Source: Aromatoleum aromaticum EbN1 (GTDB lineage: Bacteria > Pseudomonadota > Gammaproteobacteria > Burkholderiales > Rhodocyclaceae). From it: a stretch of 64,000 nucleotides of DNA. The stretch spans positions 143,356 through 207,355 of the forward strand of contig NC_006823.1 in assembly GCF_000025965.1 (NCBI RefSeq), in the 5' to 3' direction. A model generated the notes under the pieces. It saw only the letters and a list, made by a program, of their open reading frames with translations, ran no database searches and was not told where the DNA came from. The stretch's first letter is position 1; the number at the start of each line of letters is the position of its first letter. Made by a program: the position numbers and the translations under genes. Shown here piece after piece: positions 8,447-16,904 of this stretch.

Positions 8447-8743
8447 ATGCAAATAACTACAGCGATTAGCGCAAAGGAATTAGGACTTACACCGTTTTTT
8501 GCAAACGCATTGGAGGTAGCCTTGAACAAGGAAGAGGGGGATTTAATCATTCGCGTGGAAACCGCGAGCGATGTGCTTGGGAATGGTGTTTTCTGGGAAG
8601 GTCCAGCCAGTCGAGTAAACGAGATTCGGAACATTCCGGCAAGAAAGCTGGCGCATCTCGTCGCCACTGACGGCAAGCCACGCGCCTCCGGCATGTGGCG
8701 CGTGTCCGCGATGGCTACGCACCCAAGCACAGATTCTGAGTAA
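8447..8743 (+). CDS. Hypothetical protein next to IS5 element
   Basis: Ninety-eight residues if started at ATG 8447; no clear ribosome site precedes it, and an AAAGGAAT at 8472 sits inside. The C-terminal part (RKLAHLVATDGKPRASGMWR) is compositionally natural. It may be the 3' part of a longer gene cut by the IS. No family recognised. Confidence 0.4.
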   Translation: MQITTAISAKELGLTPFFANALEVALNKEEGDLIIRVETASDVLGNGVFWEGPASRVNEIRNIPARKLAHLVATDGKPRASGMWRVSAMATHPSTDSE

Positions 8744-8755
8744 ACAGCAAGGAGT

Positions 8756-9076
8756 ATGGAAATGGGATGGAACAGCGGCTACACGGTATTTGAAGCTACG
8801 GTCGTCGGGGCCTATGACCTAGGAAAGCTCGATAAAGCGCTGCTGGCGGTGCTTATGGAGCCGTACCGCAGGACAGACATCGACAGCGGCGGTAGCTGTG
8901 ACCTGACGTCCAAGGATGGCAAAGGTGTCGAGCAGATTGTTATCGAGACCTGGGGGCTGGAAATGCCGACGAACCCATCCTGCGAATCCGACGCCGACCC
9001 CGATGCATGGGATGCCTACCACGACGCGGTCTACTGCAAGTTTCGCGAAGTGACTGCGCATTTCGGCTGGGCTTAA
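8756..9076 (+). CDS. Hypothetical protein
   Basis: A 106-residue acidic protein starting at ATG 8756 or 8762 after AAGGAGT (8749-8755). The C-terminal region is Asp-rich (ESDADPDAWDAYHDAV). It has the look of small accessory proteins on large plasmids and phages. No catalytic motif or membrane segment seen. Confidence 0.55.
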   Translation: MEMGWNSGYTVFEATVVGAYDLGKLDKALLAVLMEPYRRTDIDSGGSCDLTSKDGKGVEQIVIETWGLEMPTNPSCESDADPDAWDAYHDAVYCKFREVTAHFGWA

Positions 9077-9107
9077 TCGTAAATTGATTCACATCTAGGA
9101 GATTGAA

Positions 9108-9584
9108 ATGACCAACGAGTTCACACGTGAAGCGCGTTACGCGGTTCTCAAGAGCGCAGATGTCATGCAATGCCTGACGGTAAGCGAGCTTATCGAGCTA
9201 CAACGCATTCAGGCTAAGGTGGAAGAGCACCGCGCAGAGATTGGGAAGCCGCCGTTGGATTGCGTCGTCGTCGAGTCGGACTGGCCGGAATACGCGCCGA
9301 CGTGGCGGGCAATTGAAGCGCGGGTGACCGGCGCGGAGCAGCCGACATCGCATGCATTTGACGACAGCGCAACGATTGCGGGCCTTGAGTCGGCAGTGTC
9401 ACACCTAAGCGCATGCCTTGACGAATTTCGGGCTCTGCTGGTTGAGGTGAATGACGTATGCGGACGCGATGGGCACGGCGGACCACTCGAAGAGGGAGAG
9501 TCGGAAATCATCGACAAAGTTCGCGCCGCGCTTTCAATGAGGACAGAAGCCAGACCACAAGAACCGAAGGAAATTTGCAAGTAG
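9108..9584 (+). CDS. Hypothetical helical protein
   Basis: A 158-residue protein from ATG 9108, behind TAGGAGATTGAA. Helix-rich N-terminal half (TVSELIELQRIQAKVEEHR) and a heptad-like segment at GLESAVSHLSACLDEFRALL. Last of the three co-oriented small genes here. No family recognised. Confidence 0.55.
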   Translation: MTNEFTREARYAVLKSADVMQCLTVSELIELQRIQAKVEEHRAEIGKPPLDCVVVESDWPEYAPTWRAIEARVTGAEQPTSHAFDDSATIAGLESAVSHLSACLDEFRALLVEVNDVCGRDGHGGPLEEGESEIIDKVRAALSMRTEARPQEPKEICK

Positions 9585-9605
9585 CTATGTTCGTTTGCGC
9601 AAAGC

Positions 9606-9733
9606 TATGTAATTTACACGAGTCTTCCCAAGAAGATGCAGCAGGCCATCCGTCACCAGCGTAGATACGGAGAGGCTTTGACGACTGGACGTTCAGCCTG
9701 TACGAGCACCGAACTTTGGTTCTGAAAGACTGA
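9606..9733 (+). pseudogene. Frameshifted remnant of a small protein gene
   Basis: One frame reads SLPKKMQQAIRHQRRYGEA and then, after a one-base slip near 9678, the next frame reads FDDWTFSLYEHRTLVLKD to a stop at 9731-9733. Both parts look like genuine protein and join sensibly (GEA-FDDW), which suggests a single small gene disabled by a one-base deletion. No start codon can be assigned with confidence. Confidence 0.4.
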
Positions 9734-9745
9734 TCCTGATCCACG

Positions 9746-9771
9746 CGCCCCTTCAAGAGGGGCGTTTTTTT
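9746..9771 (+). terminator. Rho-independent terminator
   Basis: A 7-bp stem CGCCCCT/AGGGGCG with a 5-base loop followed by seven T residues. It closes the plus-strand small-gene run and separates it from the convergent Wadjet operon. Confidence 0.85.
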
Positions 9772-9793
9772 CTTCTGCCCTGCTACCCTGATT

Positions 9794-10666
9794 TTACCCG
9801 ATGAGCAAAATGCGCAACTTCACTCCCCTACCAATCATGCTTTCCTGCACAAGGCCTTTCCGCTGTTCGTGAATCCACCCGGCGCCTATGCGGACGCCCG
9901 GCGAGGTCGAGTCGAGCAAGCGCTCGAAGGCGGGTCCGACTTGCCGCGCATACAGCGACGCGTTGCCAAATGCGCAGAAGGCCGATTCAGGGTCTTCCGG
10001 AACTGTGATTGCTAGAGCATTCGGGAAAGTTGATGCCTCCACCAAACTTGCAGGGTCCAGATCCCCAAACATGATCACGGGCAGACTGTATGCGGATAGG
10101 AACGCCAGGACGTTGTCCATGCGGCTCTCGGTGGCGTCGCCGCGGTAGATGACCAACGCGTCTGCGTATCCGGCCTCGAGGAGGGCTTCGGCAATCTCGG
10201 TGCGGAGCAGGCCGTCGAAGACCTCGTAGTTCTCGACCACCAGGGCGACAGGATGCCCGAGGGCGGTGATCTCCCGCCAGTTGATGTCCACGTGGGCATA
10301 GTCGGGCAGGCTCAGGTGCCGACCGGAGAGTTTCAAGGCCTGCCCAGGGACTGCTTTTAACGAAATCCGGTCCCGTTTGACTGCGCCCCGGGCGAGCTTT
10401 TCTTCGTGCCCAAGATCCAGCGCCTCGGCGCGGGTGAGGCCTTGCCAGGCGCCCGGCTTCACTTGAGCGGCGTCGATGCCGGCCTTGGCCTTGAGCAGCG
10501 ATGCAATCTCGGCCTTGTCCTTGTCGGAGAAGCGCACGCGTGTGGTGCCGACAGGGAAGCCGATCCCGTAGCGCTGACGAAAATCCTTGAGGCCGGCGCC
10601 ATCGAGGAATTGAGTCTCGGGGCTCTGAACGATTCGGATCAATGTGTCGATCAGGCGCTTTTCCAC
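9794..10666 (-). CDS. jetD: JetD/MksG-like TOPRIM nuclease subunit
   Basis: A 290-residue protein, last gene of the four-gene Wadjet-type operon and overlapping jetA by 16 nt. The C-terminal half has the TOPRIM-type acidic residues expected of JetD: VVENYEVFDG (Glu near residue 142) and MFGDLDPASLVEAS (DxD near 198-200), followed by a conserved-looking FERLLDSTSPGVRIG. In characterised Wadjet systems JetD cleaves circular plasmid DNA recognised by the JetABC SMC complex. The N-terminal part is short compared with many JetD proteins (about 380 residues), so this is a compact form. Confidence 0.75.
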   Translation of the reverse strand: MEKRLIDTLIRIVQSPETQFLDGAGLKDFRQRYGIGFPVGTTRVRFSDKDKAEIASLLKAKAGIDAAQVKPGAWQGLTRAEALDLGHEEKLARGAVKRDRISLKAVPGQALKLSGRHLSLPDYAHVDINWREITALGHPVALVVENYEVFDGLLRTEIAEALLEAGYADALVIYRGDATESRMDNVLAFLSAYSLPVIMFGDLDPASLVEASTFPNALAITVPEDPESAFCAFGNASLYARQVGPAFERLLDSTSPGVRIGAGWIHEQRKGLVQESMIGRGVKLRILLIG

Positions 10667-11862
10667 AGGCTCAGATCCTTGATCAGAAGGTTTCCGGTGG
10701 AGAAAGGCCCCTCGCGACAGTGTTCGTCGTAGCCAATCTCGAGGCCATTGGTGATGCTGGTCCTTTTGGCGAGCATATCGAGCGCGAGCTCGAGCCAGAG
10801 TGTGTCGTCGAGCTCGAGCTCAGTTGCATGCTCAGCCCGCCATTGCCGCACTGATACGGGCGCTTGGGCGGCCTTGGCATCCTTGAGCATCTGTCGAAGG
10901 GCAAGGACGTGCGGCGGCACCTTGACGATGACCTTGGCGGGGACTTCCTCCGCGGTGAGGGCGCCCGCCTCGCGTCTTTTGCGCGGGCTCTGATCCGCTT
11001 TGATTGATTGGGCGATCTCGACCAGCGTGTCCTCGCAAGCGGCATGCGTGACGTCGGGGTGCGCTGCAATCGGAAGGCCTGGCGAGCGCTCGAGCCAGGC
11101 TGGCAGATCGGAGGTGTTGTCCCAGGCGCGAGGCTCGTAGTCGGGGGTCTTCTTGAGAAAGAGCCACATCTGCTGGATGCGTTTCGCGCGGGCTTCGATC
11201 TTGCGGAATTCGAAGAGGAATTGGCGCAGCGTCTCGTAAATGGTCTGGAGCGTGCTTCGAAAGACTGGGATGCGCGCAAAAAGCTGCGTTCGCAAAAGCG
11301 TCTCGATACGCGGAAACGCCTGGATGCGCTCCAGGAGATCGGAGAGATGGAAGGACTCGAGCACTTGAACGAGGGTATGCGTAGCGGCTAAGTAAAATTC
11401 ATTTTGCAGCTTCTTCGCAGCAAGCGAGGTGACGGCCGCGAACCGGGTTTCGATGTTCGCCTGCAGGTTGGTGATGAAGCCCTGAAGGCTGTCGTTGATC
11501 TCGAAAACCGTTTGCGAGATCTCGTCTTCGTAGCTGTCCGTTGCGGCTTGATCGTCCTCGTTGAAGGCTGCGATGTAGAAGTCGGTCAGCTTCTCCAGGT
11601 GGGCGAAGATCGCGCCGATGTCGCCTGAGCTTTGAAGGATGCGGTGCGAACTGAAGGCCGATGCGAGAAAGCGCCGCAAGCTGCTATGCAGGCGGTACTC
11701 GTCCGGGGAATGTGGCACGAAGACCCGCTGCTGCTGCAGGACTTCGATCGCCTTGCGATTCTCATCGGTACGGATGACGGAGCCTTGATGATAGGCCTCA
11801 GAGACGAGATGCCTGTGGGCATGGAGACGCTCGAAGAGCGTGACAGTCACGTCGCGTGTCAT
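10651..11862 (-). CDS. jetA: JetA/MksF-like kleisin subunit
   Basis: A 403-residue helical protein starting at ATG 11862, which overlaps the jetB stop by 4 nt (ATGA). N-terminal winged-helix-like start (LFERLHAHRHLVSEAYHQG), a long helical middle (ATSLAAKKLQNEFYLAATHT) and a C-terminal domain with PPHVLALRQMLKDAKA. This fits the MukF/MksF-type kleisin that bridges two SMC heads. Assignment rests mainly on operon position and fold impression rather than a signature motif; by order it could have been numbered differently in other schemes. Confidence 0.65.
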   Translation of the reverse strand: MTRDVTVTLFERLHAHRHLVSEAYHQGSVIRTDENRKAIEVLQQQRVFVPHSPDEYRLHSSLRRFLASAFSSHRILQSSGDIGAIFAHLEKLTDFYIAAFNEDDQAATDSYEDEISQTVFEINDSLQGFITNLQANIETRFAAVTSLAAKKLQNEFYLAATHTLVQVLESFHLSDLLERIQAFPRIETLLRTQLFARIPVFRSTLQTIYETLRQFLFEFRKIEARAKRIQQMWLFLKKTPDYEPRAWDNTSDLPAWLERSPGLPIAAHPDVTHAACEDTLVEIAQSIKADQSPRKRREAGALTAEEVPAKVIVKVPPHVLALRQMLKDAKAAQAPVSVRQWRAEHATELELDDTLWLELALDMLAKRTSITNGLEIGYDEHCREGPFSTGNLLIKDLSLWKSA

Positions 11863-12485
11863 AGCATGCGCATCTGATCAGGTTGATCATCGGAGGACTC
11901 CTCGACGATCTTCTCGTTGGCCATCAGGAACTCGATGACCTCGACCAGGAAGTCGAGCTTGCCGGTGAACGCGTAGACCTCGCGATCGCGATCAAGCTGG
12001 ACCAGATACCCGCTCTTGGCAACCTGCGTGAAGACCTTGTCGAGCATGCTCCGAGTGGTCGAATCCGCTGCTGTGAAATCCCTTCCCAGTGAGGCGAAGT
12101 TGCGAAGCTCGTCGACAAGTTGAGGGTTTGTCGTCACAGCCCGCAGGATCGACGGGTAGTCAATCCGCTCGCCTGGCGAGGGGGCCTCCTCGTTCCTCAG
12201 TGCCTGCATGACGAACTTAAGGAAGTTCACCATCGGCCGCAACTCGTGCTTGATTTCGGCAAAGAGCCGCTTCACTTCGGTGCGCTCATCGGCACCGATG
12301 CGTTCAAAGGCCATGTAGTAGGCGTGCCCGCCTGCCGTGCAGGCGAGCCGGCGGCCGATCCGGCGCAGGTACGCATCGACGTCGTTGCGCATTGCGTCTT
12401 CTTCGAGGGCGCGAAAGGCTTCAGGCGCGGTGGTTTCGCACAGGAACTTTCCGCCGAGAAGCCGCATGGCGATCACATCAAACAT
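11859..12485 (-). CDS. jetB: JetB/MksE-like KITE subunit
   Basis: From ATG 12485 (MFDVIAMRLLGG), chosen because GAGGAGG lies about 9 nt upstream and the 8-nt overlap with jetC suits coupled translation; 208 residues. Tandem winged-helix-like organisation with KRLFAEIKHELRPMVNFLKF and DKVFTQVAKSGYLVQLDRD, as in MukE/MksE/DUF4194 proteins. In the complex it binds the kleisin and DNA. Confidence 0.7.
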   Translation of the reverse strand: MFDVIAMRLLGGKFLCETTAPEAFRALEEDAMRNDVDAYLRRIGRRLACTAGGHAYYMAFERIGADERTEVKRLFAEIKHELRPMVNFLKFVMQALRNEEAPSPGERIDYPSILRAVTTNPQLVDELRNFASLGRDFTAADSTTRSMLDKVFTQVAKSGYLVQLDRDREVYAFTGKLDFLVEVIEFLMANEKIVEESSDDQPDQMRML

Positions 12486-15400
12486 GGTCCGCATCCTCCT
12501 CAAGCGTGATCGTGGCGCAGCCAGGATTGTTCTCGAGCTTGCTGCTCCCCTGTGGATCTGCTGCCTGCGGCGACTGCGAGGTTTCGAGCGACCGGTCCTC
12601 GTGCGCGAGTTCGGCCTCCATGTCGTCATCCAACACGACGCTGGCGATTCGCCGTTCTTCGAGGATCGTGTAACGGTGCGCGAAGAGGCGCAGCACCTCG
12701 GGGTCGGCGTCGGGGAACGCGCTGATCAAGGTCACACGATGCCGATCGAGCAGATTGAAGAGACGCTCGGTGTTCGCCAGATCAAGATTCTTGAGCTCGT
12801 CAACGGCACAGACGACCTGTACCGGCGCATCCTTGCGCACACGCTGCAGGAAGCCCAGGAACAGCACGATCAGGATGAGGTACGAGATGCCGTTCGAGCT
12901 CACGTGTTCGAGCGTCTTTTCATCGCGCACGGTCACGTGCCGGCCGTTCTCGACGAGATCGATCTCGAGCTGGATCAGATCGACCAGGTCTGCGGAGAGC
13001 GTGCTCTCACGCTCGAAGCATTGAGACACCCGGCGCAAGGCCTGGCAGAACTCCTGGTGAGGCAAGTCATCGTCCTGGCGTTCGACCCATAATCTGAACT
13101 CCTCGCTCAGCGCCCGAATACTGGGCCAGTAGTTGAGGGTATCGACGGTGGTCTGGATGCGGGCCTGGACGTTCGTGATTTTCTCGAAATCGGCCGAGGA
13201 ATCGATGCACGTTTGAAGCTCACGGGAAAAGCTCTGCGTGCGATTCTTGAAGGTGCTCAAGGCGCCGTAGAACTCATCGACGGTCTGCCCGAGCAGCGAG
13301 GCACCATCACGCAAGACACGACGCGCCTCCAGGTGCCTGCTACCAAACCATTCCTGGATGGCCGGAAGCCACTCGCGCCCTCCCTTGCTCTGTGTCGCGA
13401 GATCGCTGCGATAGCTTTCGTAGAAGCGGTCGGGTGCGGTCCCACGGTGCTTAGTGAAAGCCCGCAGGATGACACCCACGTCGTCTTCGATCTTCTTCTC
13501 TGCATCAAGCTTGGCGCTCTCGTTGGTGCGCTTGAGCTCATCGAGGTAGGCAAGCGTATGGGCTGCCTCATGGGCGGCTTGGGCTGCATCCGCGTCCTCG
13601 CGCACGAAGGCGAGCCTTTCGATTCGGAGCCTGACGCCCGAGAGTTCGCCGTCGATGCGGTGCTCCTGCTTCTCGAGTGCATCGAGCTCCTTCATGAACG
13701 CCGCGTTGCGGCGTTCGGCGTCGGCTTGAATCCGCGCGAGTTCGTCCTTTAGGCGGCGAACCTCGGTCTCGATGGTCTCAACTTGGGCGACATAGGCCGG
13801 GCGCTGTGGCCATTGGCTTTGAAGCCAGACGTGATACTGCGCGATAGCGGGGCCATCCTTGCGGATTTGCTCGATCGTGGCGTGAAGGGTCGCGATCTCC
13901 GTTTCGAGGCGTGAAAGCGTCTGGGGGTCGATGCCTTTGGCGGCAAGACTGCGATGACGCTCCGTTTTCAATCCATCAAGCTGCGCCGCCAGAGCCGTTT
14001 GCTCTTTCGCGATGGCTGCTACGATTGCGGCCAGTTTGTCCTTCTTGGTTCCTTCAAGCGCTTTCAAGGCTTGCTGGCGGGCTGTCGTGTTTTCGCGGAG
14101 GGTGCGATCGAACGCAGCCAGCATCTGTTTGATTTCGAGTTCGAGCGCCTTCTGCTGCGCGGCGACGTCGCGGCGTTCTTCTTCCGCCTGCTTCTTCGCT
14201 CTCGTGCGGCTTTCCTCAAGCTGTCTTTTCAAGGATTGCTGCTCACCGGAGAGGCGACCAAGCCGCTCATCGGCGCCCTGGTAGGTCCGCAAAGCGTCTT
14301 CTTCGGCCTTGTCCGCGGCATCGAGTGCGGCCCTCGCTTGCCCGAGGGCTGATTCCTGCGCGGCGTGACGCGCGTGCTCGGCGTCGATGTCGCTCTTGAA
14401 CTGGGCGATACGCGCCTCGATCGTTTCCTCGTGGGCGTGCCAGGGCGCCTCAATGCGATCGAGCCGCAGGCGCACACCGTACAGGTTCTGCTTCTGCGCT
14501 TCGTCGACCTCGGGAACGAGATCGGTGCGCAGCAGCAGCTCGCGCGAAGCGAGTTTTCCGATGTTCTCACGCCAGTCAGGGACCTGAGAACGAAGGAAAT
14601 GAATCAGCGTACCCGGCGCAGCATCGCCCACCTGCATCGCGGCTTGCAGAGCGCCCTTCTGTTCCTGAAGTCGCGCGTGAATTCGCCCAAGATGGCGGTC
14701 GGCTTCATCAAAACGCGTCTTTGCGGCCAGCCTTGCGCGCTGAGCATCCTCACGGCCCTTGCGGGCAGCTTCAAGTGTGCTGCGAGCCTTCTCGCATTCG
14801 TCGTCCTTGGCCTCCTTCTGCATCACCAACTCGGGACTGGCTTGCGCATCATTGATGCGGCCGTTGAGCCAACCAATGCGTTCGGCGTAGCCTTTTGCCT
14901 CTTCATTGGCTTCACGAAGGGCGCCTTCGTGCTCGTGGCGCAACGCACTCTCGAGGCCCTGGTAATGGGCCTCGCACTCGGCTTTGAGGCGGTCGATTTC
15001 TTCGTAGATCGGCGCCCTGCCCTTCTCGATGTCTGCGATCTTTGCTTTGTTGCGTTGGTCCGCCAGAAGCTCTAGCCGTTCGTATTCCTCGGTTACGCTG
15101 CGCTGGCTCCCAAGCAATGCGGCAAGGGACTTCTCCTGCAGTTCGAGCTCGGATTGAACCGAAGGCAGACGTTCCTGATCCTGCGCACGGGTCTCGAGCC
15201 GCTCGTCCTGATAGCGCTTCGCCTGCGCGTCCAGTCGTTCAAGCTGGGCACGTGCTTGCTTGAGTGCTTCATCCTGGGCTGAAAGGCGCCCTCTCGTCTC
15301 GGCCGACTTCTGAGCGACTTGGGCGCGATCGGTTGCGACTTGCTCCTCGAGGGCATTGAGCCCCTCCTTGACCGCTTGAAGCTGTGTCGAGGAGGCCCGC

Positions 15401-16218
15401 TCGAGCGCCATGAGGTGCCCTTTTGTCAGGCTCAACGAAGCAATCGCCGATTCACGCGTCTTGCTGGCTTCGGCCAGCCCTGCGACCCGCCCTGCCTCGT
15501 TCATGACGTCCACGTACGCATCGTGATCGTGAATCCAGACGTCCATCTGGTCACGCTGGGCCCGGATCTCAAGTTGCCCTTCGTCTTGTGCAATGCTCGA
15601 CACGATGATGGCCCGCAGGTCCCGGAACGTTGCTGCACGCACGAACATGCCGGTCACGATCCGGTCGACATGCGAAAGACGACTCCCGCTACCAGTGAAG
15701 GCGAACTGACCAGCCAGGCTGCGCAGTTCACGACGCTCCACGTCGTTCTGGATGATCGAGCGGTACTCGCCACGTGTGAGGGCTCTCGTGCATTGGATAC
15801 CCTGCTTTTCGACGTGGCGGATGAGTTGGGTGTTGCTCTCCACGATCGATTGCCCGATCACGAAAAGCGCCCGGCGGTACCCCGCTGCGATGAATCGGTA
15901 CTGAACGCTCTCGCCAGTCACATTCGAATGCAGCACAGCCATGCAGAGCTGCCCGCGGCGAGCGTATTCGAAAACGATGTAGGAAGTGCTGCGCGGAAGG
16001 TAGTGGTCAGTGAACGCCTTCTTGCCCTGTTCGCCCTTGAGCATTCGCGCAGCAGCCTCGCCGTAGAAGAGCGGGATGGTGCGCAAGAGTGTGGTCTTGC
16101 CGGCGGCATTGATGCCGTTGACGTTGACATGCCCATCGAGCCGCACTTCGCCGATATCGCCCTTGCGATACGAGTCGATCAGGATGATGCGTTCCAGATG
16201 GAAGTCGTCAGTGCGCAT
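12478..16218 (-). CDS. jetC: JetC/MksB-like SMC ATPase
   Basis: A 1246-residue SMC-type protein. The N-terminal head has Walker A GINAAGKTT (residues 35-43) after a MukB/MksB-like strand pattern (GEVRLDGHVNVNG). Roughly residues 270-900 are long charged coiled coil around a hinge region. The C-terminal head carries an ABC-like signature region (SSNGISYLILIVLFLGFLQ) and Walker B (VQVVCAVDEL), then ISAFPDADPEVL. It is the motor of the anti-plasmid complex, thought to extrude DNA loops and present the DNA to JetD. It is first in the operon, unlike the common A-B-C-D order. The divergent small gene begins 86 nt away. Confidence 0.85.
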   Translation of the reverse strand: MRTDDFHLERIILIDSYRKGDIGEVRLDGHVNVNGINAAGKTTLLRTIPLFYGEAAARMLKGEQGKKAFTDHYLPRSTSYIVFEYARRGQLCMAVLHSNVTGESVQYRFIAAGYRRALFVIGQSIVESNTQLIRHVEKQGIQCTRALTRGEYRSIIQNDVERRELRSLAGQFAFTGSGSRLSHVDRIVTGMFVRAATFRDLRAIIVSSIAQDEGQLEIRAQRDQMDVWIHDHDAYVDVMNEAGRVAGLAEASKTRESAIASLSLTKGHLMALERASSTQLQAVKEGLNALEEQVATDRAQVAQKSAETRGRLSAQDEALKQARAQLERLDAQAKRYQDERLETRAQDQERLPSVQSELELQEKSLAALLGSQRSVTEEYERLELLADQRNKAKIADIEKGRAPIYEEIDRLKAECEAHYQGLESALRHEHEGALREANEEAKGYAERIGWLNGRINDAQASPELVMQKEAKDDECEKARSTLEAARKGREDAQRARLAAKTRFDEADRHLGRIHARLQEQKGALQAAMQVGDAAPGTLIHFLRSQVPDWRENIGKLASRELLLRTDLVPEVDEAQKQNLYGVRLRLDRIEAPWHAHEETIEARIAQFKSDIDAEHARHAAQESALGQARAALDAADKAEEDALRTYQGADERLGRLSGEQQSLKRQLEESRTRAKKQAEEERRDVAAQQKALELEIKQMLAAFDRTLRENTTARQQALKALEGTKKDKLAAIVAAIAKEQTALAAQLDGLKTERHRSLAAKGIDPQTLSRLETEIATLHATIEQIRKDGPAIAQYHVWLQSQWPQRPAYVAQVETIETEVRRLKDELARIQADAERRNAAFMKELDALEKQEHRIDGELSGVRLRIERLAFVREDADAAQAAHEAAHTLAYLDELKRTNESAKLDAEKKIEDDVGVILRAFTKHRGTAPDRFYESYRSDLATQSKGGREWLPAIQEWFGSRHLEARRVLRDGASLLGQTVDEFYGALSTFKNRTQSFSRELQTCIDSSADFEKITNVQARIQTTVDTLNYWPSIRALSEEFRLWVERQDDDLPHQEFCQALRRVSQCFERESTLSADLVDLIQLEIDLVENGRHVTVRDEKTLEHVSSNGISYLILIVLFLGFLQRVRKDAPVQVVCAVDELKNLDLANTERLFNLLDRHRVTLISAFPDADPEVLRLFAHRYTILEERRIASVVLDDDMEAELAHEDRSLETSQSPQAADPQGSSKLENNPGCATITLEEDADHV

Positions 16219-16303
16219 GGGATCTCGCTCAAATGGGTAACATGTTATCGCTATCTAATAGTATTATCATAGATTCAATCTGAACCTAAAGGATTTCAGT
16301 CAG
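16219..16303. promoter_or_regulatory. Divergent AT-rich promoter region with palindromes
   Basis: An AT-rich patch in otherwise GC-rich DNA between jetC and the divergent small gene. It contains two perfect palindromes, TAACATGTTA (16238-16247) and TAATAGTATTA (16256-16266), and promoter-like hexamers such as TTGAAT and TATGAT on the minus strand. Suggests a shared operator, perhaps bound by the neighbouring small protein. Direct binding evidence is absent. Confidence 0.45.
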
Positions 16304-16609
16304 ATGGAAGTCGTCAGCCCCAAGCCCTCTGAAGGGGTGCCTAAGCCTCGCAAGAGCGTCGCACACATCGCACGCCTTCACGTACGCAACCGCGAAGGGA
16401 AGAGGACGACGATCTCGCTCGATCCAATGGTGATTTCGATACTGGCTGATCAACTTGGCAGCCGGGAGGAAGCGCGTGCCTGGCTCAAGGACGCAGCCTC
16501 TAGGACAAAGGCGAGAAAAGGCATCTCGTTCTCGCGCATGGTGCAAACTGCGGCGGTTCGTCAGATTCGCGCGCTATCGTCGGCAGCAACGACCTCCAAC
16601 CCACTTTAG
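16304..16609 (+). CDS. Putative ribbon-helix-helix-like DNA-binding protein
   Basis: A 101-residue basic protein starting at ATG 16304 after AAAGGATTT. The middle (KRTTISLDPMVISILADQLG) reads as a short strand followed by two helices (REEARAWLKDAA), the outline of a ribbon-helix-helix protein; a second similar piece follows (GISFSRMVQTAAVRQI). It is divergent from the Wadjet operon with palindromic sites between, so an autoregulator of the operon is plausible. No firm family match. Confidence 0.5.
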   Translation: MEVVSPKPSEGVPKPRKSVAHIARLHVRNREGKRTTISLDPMVISILADQLGSREEARAWLKDAASRTKARKGISFSRMVQTAAVRQIRALSSAATTSNPL

Positions 16610-16618
16610 GACATCACT

Positions 16619-16855
16619 GTGAACTCAACTGCATTTATCCTGATTGTTATCAGTCACCTTCCCAACTATACGGGAAGCACCATGCTCACACGAACCCCGA
16701 TCGTGTCGATGCAGGAGTTCGGGACGAGCGCAGCGTGCGAGGATGCGAAGGCCTACATCGAAAATACCATTCTCGAAATCCGCAAGAATCACAACGGCAA
16801 CCCCACTTGGTCTCATGGCATGTACCAGCACATGGAGTGCAAGCCGAAGGGCTGA
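16619..16855 (+). CDS. Small possibly exported hypothetical protein
   Basis: Seventy-eight residues from GTG 16619, or 58 from ATG 16682 behind ACGGGAAGCACC. A hydrophobic N-terminus (AFILIVISHLP) could be a short membrane or signal segment. The rest (SMQEFGTSAACEDAKAYIEN) resembles small plasmid-encoded proteins. Overlaps out-of-frame the upstream extension of the restriction enzyme frame, which I therefore do not treat as coding. Confidence 0.45.
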   Translation: MNSTAFILIVISHLPNYTGSTMLTRTPIVSMQEFGTSAACEDAKAYIENTILEIRKNHNGNPTWSHGMYQHMECKPKG

Positions 16856-16904
16856 ACACTCCTGCTATGCTTGTGGGCTGAAGTCACACTCCCGTTGCTT
16901 TTTC

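Noticed and set aside
8388..8458. Gene fragment TVFAKIGGKGYVSYIAACK right of the IS5 element
   Set aside because: It reads naturally, but joining it across the element to the left flank gives only Arg/Ala-rich codons and no start, so coding is not supported.
16644..16904. N-terminal extension of the MmeI-like frame
   Set aside because: Composition unlike protein (Arg/Ser-rich), overlaps a better small gene, and MmeI-like proteins begin at the ATG at 16905.
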